Source: Fen-999 sp041480065
GTDB taxonomy: Bacteria; Pseudomonadota; Gammaproteobacteria; Burkholderiales; Rhodocyclaceae
Assembly: GCA_041480065.1 (NCBI GenBank)
Contig: JBGOZF010000064.1
Coordinates: forward strand, 1-27,680
Length of the DNA: 27,680 nucleotides
Direction of reading: 5' to 3'
A program made the position numbers and the translations under genes. This document shows positions 22,237-27,680 of this stretch, piece by piece. The notes under the pieces were generated by a model. That model saw nothing but the letters and a program-made list of their open reading frames with translations. It had not been told where the DNA came from and did not search any database. Position 1 is the stretch's first letter; every line of letters begins with the position of its first letter.

Positions 22237-22701
22237 ATGACGGGCAAGCCAGCAAATCCAGTCAGCAGTTCCGGTCGCGAGACGGGCTTTACCCTGATCG
22301 AGGTGATGATCGTCGTGGCGATCGTGGCCATTCTGGCAGCGATTGCGCTGCCTGCGTACCAGGATTACATGCAGCGCGGGAAGATTCCCGAAGCCACCTC
22401 CGGACTTTCGAGTGCCCGTGTCGCGATGGAGCAGTGGTACCAGGACAACCGCAACTACAACGGGGCCGGCAATCCCTGCGGCAACGCTGCGCAATGGAAT
22501 ACCAAGTATTTCAATTTTGACTGCACTCCTGCTCCAGGACTCGACACTTATACGATTAATGCCAGAGGCAATGTGGCCCAGGGAATGGCGAACTTCTTGT
22601 TCACGATCGATCAAGCGAACGCCAGGACCTCCAACAACACGGCTACCGGCTGGCCGGGATTGCAGCCATGCTGGATCATCAAGAAGGGGATGACGTGCTA
22701 G
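22237..22701 (+). CDS. pilE: Type IV pilin, PilE-like
   Basis: This 154-residue prepilin has leader MTGKPANPVSSSGRETG, cut by PilD before FTLIEVMIVVAIVAILAAIA. Glu5 of the mature protein is present. The globular part has four Cys (GNPCGN, FDCTP, QPCWII, GMTC), enough for the two disulfides typical of minor pilin PilE. The ATG at 22237 has an ideal AGGAGG at seven-base spacing; an in-frame upstream TTG-like start at 22210 is unlikely. It is first in a cluster with fimT-, pilV-, pilW-, pilX- and pilY1-like genes, so it is better read as the minor pilin PilE than the major subunit. Base composition in its middle (22500-22640) is noticeably more AT-rich than its neighbours. Confidence 0.85.
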   Translation: MTGKPANPVSSSGRETGFTLIEVMIVVAIVAILAAIALPAYQDYMQRGKIPEATSGLSSARVAMEQWYQDNRNYNGAGNPCGNAAQWNTKYFNFDCTPAPGLDTYTINARGNVAQGMANFLFTIDQANARTSNNTATGWPGLQPCWIIKKGMTC

Positions 22702-23273
22702 CCGACCGGACCTCTGCTCGTCGACAGGGCGGGTTTACGCTCATCGAACTGATGATCACCATCACCGTTCTTGGCATCCTGGTGGCCCTGGCCTTGCCGG
22801 CCATGGGTAACTGGATAAAGAACGCGCAGATCAGAACAGCCGCCGAGTCGCTGCAGGACGGACTTCAGAAAGCGCGCAACGAAGCGGCGCGCCAGAATGC
22901 GGCGGTGGAATTCGTGATCGGTCCGGGATCGGCATGGACGATTCGTCTGGCCAACGTGAATACCGTGATCGAGTCCAGACCTGCCGGCGAGGGTTCGGCC
23001 CAGGTGGTCCTGACGCCGCAGCCGGCGACGGCGACGACGGTGACCTTTGATGGCATGGGCCGGCGCATGAACGCCAACGCCGCCGGAGAAGGCCCGGTGC
23101 TTGTCCAGATCTGTGTGGATCTGCCCGCCAGCGTTCTGGCGGCTGCCGAGACCCACGACATGGAACTTGATATCAGCCTCAGCGGCGCGGTGCGCATGTG
23201 CGACCCCAAGGTGGCAAGCGCGACAGACAACCGTGTTTGCGCTGGTTTTCCAACTCCGTGTACGGCTTTGTGA
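22695..23273 (+). CDS. fimT: Minor pilin of the GspH/FimT family
   Basis: This 192-residue prepilin has leader MLADRTSARRQGG, cut before FTLIELMITITVLGILVALA, with Glu5 present. The following AQIRTAAESLQDGLQKARNEAARQ segment is the typical GspH/FimT signature. In P. aeruginosa the equivalent FimU joins the minor-pilin core that primes pilus assembly. I prefer GTG at 22695, which overlaps the pilE stop and has AAGGGGA just upstream; an ATG at 22668 is in frame but would overlap pilE by 34 bases. Two Cys near residues 150 and 170 and a Cys pair at the C-terminus may form disulfides. Confidence 0.82.
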   Translation: MLADRTSARRQGGFTLIELMITITVLGILVALALPAMGNWIKNAQIRTAAESLQDGLQKARNEAARQNAAVEFVIGPGSAWTIRLANVNTVIESRPAGEGSAQVVLTPQPATATTVTFDGMGRRMNANAAGEGPVLVQICVDLPASVLAAAETHDMELDISLSGAVRMCDPKVASATDNRVCAGFPTPCTAL

Positions 23274-23283
23274 GCGAACGAAC

Positions 23284-23682
23284 ATGTCCGTGAAGAATCC
23301 AGACAGACAATCGCAAGGCGGCGTCGTCCTCATCGAGGTGCTGATCTCGATATTGATCTTCGCCATCGGTGTGCTGGCGGTGGTCGGCCTGCAAGCCGGG
23401 GCGATCGCCAACGTCGCCGACAGCAAGTATCGATTGGAGGCCAGTGCAGCCGCCGATCAGCAGATCGCCCGCATGTGGGTCGACCAGGCCAACATGGCGA
23501 CCTACAACGGCACCGTGACGGTTCCAGACTTGCCCCAAGGCAGCATGGTAACCACGGTTACGCCAAGGGTCTTGAGCGGTGTGACGGTAGGCGCTGAGGT
23601 TGCAATCGATGTGACTTGGCAGCCGCCGAACGCCGCGGTTGTGCATACGTTCTCGACGACCACAACCGTGTATGGGAGCTGA
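23284..23682 (+). CDS. pilV: Type IV pilus minor pilin PilV
   Basis: This 132-residue prepilin has leader MSVKNPDRQSQGG, then VVLIEVLISILIFAIGVLAV. The first mature residue is Val instead of Phe, and Glu5 is kept. The segment VVGLQAGAIANVADSKYRLEA is characteristic of PilV. Position between fimT- and pilW-like genes fits the minor-pilin order. The upstream frame is open into fimT but has no good start. The ribosome site before ATG 23284 is weak, suggesting coupling to fimT, which ends 10 bases earlier. Confidence 0.85.
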   Translation: MSVKNPDRQSQGGVVLIEVLISILIFAIGVLAVVGLQAGAIANVADSKYRLEASAAADQQIARMWVDQANMATYNGTVTVPDLPQGSMVTTVTPRVLSGVTVGAEVAIDVTWQPPNAAVVHTFSTTTTVYGS

Positions 23683-23689
23683 GGCTGCT

Positions 23690-24865
23690 ATGGACAAACG
23701 TAAGCTCCAGTCGGGCCTCTCGCTGATCGAGATGATGGTCGGGCTGGCGATCGGCCTGATCGCGATCATTGTCATCGGGCAGGTGACGGCCGTGTTCGAA
23801 GGCCAGAAGCGCACCACCACCGGTGGCGCCGACGCCCAGACCAATGCCGGCACCGCGCTGAGGGAACTGACCAGAGAGACAAGCACGGCGGGCTATGGAA
23901 TGATCAACGCCGGCCTGGGGAGCGCCAACGGCAACCAGCTTTGTCCGCTGGGCGTCAACATCTATTACAACGGCACCGTCGTATCCGATCCCGGCAGTTT
24001 GCCGACCGATGGCGGCATACTGGCGCCGGTCCGCATCATCGACGGCGCGACCGCGGCGGGCGGGGACGCGATCATCGTGGCCCGCAGCGACTCCGAGTAC
24101 GGCGTCTTGAGCACCATCGTCAGACAGGTCGTACCCGGGACGATCACGGTCGATTCCGCGCTGGGCTACCAGCCCGGGCAACTGTTCCTGATCGGGTCCA
24201 GCGGCGGCACGGAGATCTGCACCCTGTTGCAGTTGTCGGCGGCGCCGACGGCGGTCGCCGGCACCTGGAGCGCCTGGAACCTGCCATACGCTGCCGGCGC
24301 GAACTATCGCTACAACCCGGCCAACCCGACCGCGGCGTTCGCCACTTTCCCCACCTATGCCGCTGGCGCTATCGTGGTCAACATGGGCTACAGCCCGACC
24401 ACCGGCAACATCTCCGCGGACCGCAGCTTCATCTACCGGCGCTATCAAGTGCAATGCGACAAGCTCGCCATGGTTGATCCTTCCCAGGTCGCGGGTCCCT
24501 ATGATTGCGCCAACACGACGCCAGTGGTCGATCAGATCGTCAACCTGCAGGCGCAATACGGCATCTCCCTGGGCGGAGGGGCTCAGGCTGTCGACCATTG
24601 GGTCGATGCCAGAGGCGCTTGGGCCTACAACCTGCTGACGGCGGCGCAGATCAATCAGATCAAGGCGGTTCGCATTGCCGTCGTTTCCCGTAGTCCGCAG
24701 CTCGAAAAGACCGATGTCAGCGCGGCCACGCTGACCTTGTGGACGACGTTGACGGGTGGCGACGATCCGGCGCCGACCTATACGGTGCCCGACCGGCATT
24801 ATCGCTACAGCGTCCATACCACCATCGTGCCGGTCAAGAACGTCATCTGGGGCAAGCTACTATGA
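23690..24865 (+). CDS. pilW: Type IV pilus assembly protein PilW
   Basis: This 391-residue large minor pilin has a short leader MDKRKLQSG, then LSLIEMMVGLAIGLIAIIVI with Glu5. A long globular domain follows with conserved PilW features: GTALRELTRETSTAGYG near residue 60-75, and a C-terminal VRIAVVSRSPQLEK and YRYSVHTTIVPVKNVIW. GAGG lies five bases before the ATG at 23690. An in-frame start at 23639 would overlap pilV and add a non-leader sequence. The stop overlaps the pilX start (ATGA), so the two are probably translationally coupled. Confidence 0.88.
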   Translation: MDKRKLQSGLSLIEMMVGLAIGLIAIIVIGQVTAVFEGQKRTTTGGADAQTNAGTALRELTRETSTAGYGMINAGLGSANGNQLCPLGVNIYYNGTVVSDPGSLPTDGGILAPVRIIDGATAAGGDAIIVARSDSEYGVLSTIVRQVVPGTITVDSALGYQPGQLFLIGSSGGTEICTLLQLSAAPTAVAGTWSAWNLPYAAGANYRYNPANPTAAFATFPTYAAGAIVVNMGYSPTTGNISADRSFIYRRYQVQCDKLAMVDPSQVAGPYDCANTTPVVDQIVNLQAQYGISLGGGAQAVDHWVDARGAWAYNLLTAAQINQIKAVRIAVVSRSPQLEKTDVSAATLTLWTTLTGGDDPAPTYTVPDRHYRYSVHTTIVPVKNVIWGKLL

Positions 24866-25536
24866 CATATTCAAGCAGCCGCCATCGTTCGCCGAAGACG
24901 CGTCAGGCGGGCGTGGTTCTCTTCGTCGCCCTGATTGCGCTGGTGGCGATTACCCTCGCCGCCGTCGCGCTGGTGCGCTCCATGGATACCGGCCTCGTCA
25001 TCGCCGGCAACACGGCTTTCAAGCGGGCGACCACGGCCGCGGCCGACGTCGCGACCGAAGGCGCGACCACCTGGTTGGCCGCTAACAACAATGCTGCCAC
25101 TCTCAATGATCCGCAGGTGACGGCGGGCTACTACGCCAACTGGAAAGATGGCTGTGACATGACCGGCAACCGGACGCCGACCAGTCGCAACGATGATATC
25201 GGCTGGACCGCCGCGCTCGCCAACACCTGCGCAACGACGGCCGTGGCCGCCACCGGCATGCCGGCCGGCTATGCGGCTTCCTATGTCATCACGCGCATGT
25301 GCGCCTGCGATGGGGCGAGCACCGGGGTTTGCCCGACCGGGCTCGACAATACCTGTGCCGGCATCGCCGGCCCGCGCATATGCCATGAAACGGCCGACTA
25401 TGTTCAGCGTTGTTTCAACGAGAGCGAGCGGACCCAGATTCAACCGGGAACCTCGCCTTACTACCGGATCGTCGCCCGGGTCGTCGGGCCCCGCAACACC
25501 ACCAGTTTCGTCGAAACTGTGGTCACCCTGAACTGA
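24862..25536 (+). CDS. pilX: Type IV pilus assembly protein PilX
   Basis: This 224-residue protein has N-terminus MTYSSSRHRSPKTRQAG, then VVLFVALIALVAITLAAVAL and RSMDTGLVIAGNTAFKRA. The hydrophobic helix and the AGN-FKRATTAA pattern are typical of PilX. Mature position 5 is Val, not Glu (VVLFV), so it lacks the residue other pilins use in assembly. Six or more Cys occur in the C-terminal half (CACDGASTGVC, CAGI, ICHE, RCFN), suggesting a disulfide-rich head. It overlaps pilW by four bases and is followed by pilY1 after 14 bases. Confidence 0.82.
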   Translation: MTYSSSRHRSPKTRQAGVVLFVALIALVAITLAAVALVRSMDTGLVIAGNTAFKRATTAAADVATEGATTWLAANNNAATLNDPQVTAGYYANWKDGCDMTGNRTPTSRNDDIGWTAALANTCATTAVAATGMPAGYAASYVITRMCACDGASTGVCPTGLDNTCAGIAGPRICHETADYVQRCFNESERTQIQPGTSPYYRIVARVVGPRNTTSFVETVVTLN

Positions 25537-25550
25537 GAAAGGATACTGCC

Positions 25551-27680
25551 GTGAAAGCGACTTTCTTGCGCACGATGGCTCTCGTTGTGATGGCATCGGC
25601 CGCCATCGGCGGCCGGGCAGGCACGGTCGATATGACCGACATTCCCATGGGCAACAGCATCGATCCGGCCGTCAAGCCCAACATGATGTTCATCCTCGAC
25701 AGGTCGGGGAGCATGAGTTGGAGCCACATGCCGGACAGGCCGCTTTCGTCGTTCGGGGGTAGGGTCGGCTACCGGTCGGCCCAGTGCAATGGTGTTTACT
25801 ACGATCCCACTATTGCCTATGTGGTGCCGGTCAAGGCTGACGGAACATCCTACCCACCCGCGAATTTCAACAGCGCATGGAGCGACGGTTTCAACACGGG
25901 CCTGGGCACGGTCGATCTGCGCACCCAGTTCCGAGCCTACGCCGACGGTAGTTCGGGGACCTTCAATACGCTTGCCGGTTCGGGCATGGGTGGGTTGGAT
26001 ACGGCCCAGGCCGCATACTATTACCAGTACAACGGCGCCGGTGGTACGGGCGGTACCAAGCAGCCGGGGATGAGCTATACGTTCGACCCAACCACGGGCG
26101 CGGTCATCACGACGACGACCTTCTACGCCGAATGCAATGCCACTCTTGCAAGTGCCACCATTGGTGCTGCGGCGAACCATACCTGGACCAAGGTCATCGT
26201 CGGCGCCGCCGATGAGCAGAACTTCGCCAACTGGTACAGCTACTACCGCATCCGCATCAACATGATGAAGAGCGCGACCGGGCTTGCGCTGAAGGAGCTC
26301 AACAACCCGAACTTTGCGCGGCTGGGCCTGGTGTACCACGATTTCGCCAGTTTCACCGCGATCGCCGATTACAGCGATACGACCGGCGTGACCAACACCT
26401 GTCCCGGCACGACGCAACGGGCGAAACTTTACTGTGCGCTCTACAGCGCCGTCGCCAGCGGCGGCACCCCGACGCGCACCGCGCTATCGAGAGTCGGGCG
26501 GATCTATGCCCATACGCTCGGCGGCTACGCCGACCCGGTGCAATTCAAATGCCAGAAGAATGCGGCCATCCTGGCGACCGATGGTTTCTGGAACGGCGAT
26601 GCCTGTGGTCAGAACATGGCTGGGGCTTGCGTCGGCGACCAGGACGGCAACATCGCGACCAGTCCACGGCCGTATTTCGGTGCCGGCAACACCCAGGATT
26701 CGATGGCGGATATCGCCATGTACTACTACAAGACGCATATACGCGCCGCGCTGGATAATCCACCGCCAGCCGCCACCGACCTGCCGATCGCCGCCTGCCC
26801 GCAGGTTGCGAAAGAAGGCTGGGTGCGTCAGACGGCCAAGGATTGTGCCACCTATCTGCACATGAACACCTACACGCTAGGTCTCGGGGGGAGCGGCTCG
26901 TTCAACTACGTGTATGGATATGAGACCCCGGGCACCAGCGCCGACTATGATGCCATCGTCGCCGGAACGAAGGACTGGCCGGATCCGACCGATACCGAGG
27001 ATGTCCACCGGATGGACGACCTCTGGCACGCCGCGGTGAACGGGCGTGGCCTCTACTTCGGCGCCCGTACGGCGGAAGACGTGGCTGAGGGCCTGAAGCG
27101 AGCCCTTGCCGGTGGGGCAAATACAGGCGGGGGAACGGGCCCCGCCCCGTCCGGATCCATGACGCTGCAGGCCGGCGGTGCTGTTTACCGGTCGGAATTC
27201 AAGACCGAGGAATGGGTTGGCGAACTTGGCAAATACCTCTTCGCCGATGAGAAGAAGGGTATCGTTTCGCCCGTGGCGGACTGGACGGCGCAGGCACTTC
27301 TGGATGCACGGACCGGCGAGAATTCCGACAGCCGAACCATTTACATGGCCAGCGGCGCGAGCCTCGTTCCTTTCGATTTCGGCAATCTGGCGACGGCCAG
27401 AGCCAACAAGTGGTTCGATGCCGGACCCACCAATCCCAACGGCGCCCTGGAGCAATACCAGTTCTTCACCGCCGCCCAGATTGCAGCGGCCACTCCGGCG
27501 AGCCTCATCGAGTATATCCGCGGCTGGCGGGGTCTCGAGGATTTCATCATCATCAATGGGGTAAGAGAACCCCGCAACAACACGACCATTACCGACGTCA
27601 CCAAGCTGTACCGCGCACGGACCCACGTGCTGGGCGACATCGTCAACTCGCCGCCGGTCTATATCAAGGAATCCCTTTTC
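25551..27680 (+). CDS. pilY1: PilY1-like pilus tip adhesin, N-terminal 710 codons (runs off the right edge)
   Basis: An uninterrupted frame begins at GTG 25551, with AAAGGA seven bases upstream, and is still open at the last base. The product starts MKATFLRTMALVVMASAAIG, a signal peptide. A von Willebrand A-like domain follows: MMFILDRSGSMSW contains a MIDAS-type D50-x-S52-x-S54, and later AAILATDGFWNGDAC carries a D-G-x-W/N segment. A Gly/Pro linker (GGANTGGGTGPAPSG) lies near residue 525. Then comes the start of the PilY1 core, with VYRSEFKTEEWVGELGKYL and, at the edge, HVLGDIVNSPPVYI, which marks the entry to the C-terminal beta-propeller. PilY1 sits at the pilus tip in a complex with minor pilins and affects adhesion and surface sensing. 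The C-terminal propeller lies outside the window. Confidence 0.9.
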   Translation, partial: MKATFLRTMALVVMASAAIGGRAGTVDMTDIPMGNSIDPAVKPNMMFILDRSGSMSWSHMPDRPLSSFGGRVGYRSAQCNGVYYDPTIAYVVPVKADGTSYPPANFNSAWSDGFNTGLGTVDLRTQFRAYADGSSGTFNTLAGSGMGGLDTAQAAYYYQYNGAGGTGGTKQPGMSYTFDPTTGAVITTTTFYAECNATLASATIGAAANHTWTKVIVGAADEQNFANWYSYYRIRINMMKSATGLALKELNNPNFARLGLVYHDFASFTAIADYSDTTGVTNTCPGTTQRAKLYCALYSAVASGGTPTRTALSRVGRIYAHTLGGYADPVQFKCQKNAAILATDGFWNGDACGQNMAGACVGDQDGNIATSPRPYFGAGNTQDSMADIAMYYYKTHIRAALDNPPPAATDLPIAACPQVAKEGWVRQTAKDCATYLHMNTYTLGLGGSGSFNYVYGYETPGTSADYDAIVAGTKDWPDPTDTEDVHRMDDLWHAAVNGRGLYFGARTAEDVAEGLKRALAGGANTGGGTGPAPSGSMTLQAGGAVYRSEFKTEEWVGELGKYLFADEKKGIVSPVADWTAQALLDARTGENSDSRTIYMASGASLVPFDFGNLATARANKWFDAGPTNPNGALEQYQFFTAAQIAAATPASLIEYIRGWRGLEDFIIINGVREPRNNTTITDVTKLYRARTHVLGDIVNSPPVYIKESLF

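Overview
The window is GC-rich, densely coded bacterial DNA. Gene content and order point to a betaproteobacterium, most likely Rhodocyclales or a close relative. The pointers are hslV with the beta-type propeptide, the lysA-lptM / cyaY divergent pair, a pilin-fimT-pilV-pilW-pilX-pilY1 cluster, and several copies of a repeat built on iterated GGACGCAAA-like 9-mers. The assignment rests on recalled family patterns, not on a search.

Region by region. (1) 1-1223: a complete integron-type tyrosine recombinase (IntI) with a LexA-like box in its promoter, divergent from a gene that starts at position 6 and leaves the window to the left. The AT-rich spacer between them holds core-site-like heptamers, a strand-specific hairpin and an 18-bp palindrome. 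(2) 1274-2461: an RlmI-type 23S rRNA methyltransferase. (3) 2475-6227: a metal (probably zinc) uptake cluster with a small Cys/His secreted protein, a coiled-coil outer-membrane porin, a ZnuA-like binding protein and a ZnuB-like permease. No ATPase gene is present. (4) 6295-12879: a duplicated helical/STAS-module protein, HslV, a PilZ protein, HslU and an MshE/PilB-type ATPase. The PilZ gene lies between hslV and hslU, and the ATPase has a c-di-GMP-binding MshEN motif. (5) 13047-21758 on the minus strand: lptM-lysA-RND adaptor-RND pump, followed by a large DUF748/AsmA-like protein that has its own candidate promoter. (6) 21808-22125: cyaY, divergent from lptM. (7) 22188-27680: a minor-pilin operon ending in a PilY1 gene that runs off the right edge.

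The most distinctive structure outside ordinary genes is a family of four palindromic repeat elements (about 4291-4434, 5342-5465, 7509-7650, 12895-13029). Each has a tandem 9-mer arm, a 60-70-base centre, and an inverted 9-mer arm. One copy lies in frame just after the start codon of the ZnuA-like gene and lengthens its signal peptide. One fills the gap between the binding-protein and permease genes, one lies upstream of hslV, and one separates two convergent genes.

I found no rRNA, tRNA, CRISPR array, transposase or clear defence system. The best candidates for something under-described are the integron-integrase flank, the repeat family with its in-frame insertion, and the c-di-GMP-linked hslV/PilZ/hslU/ATPase neighbourhood.
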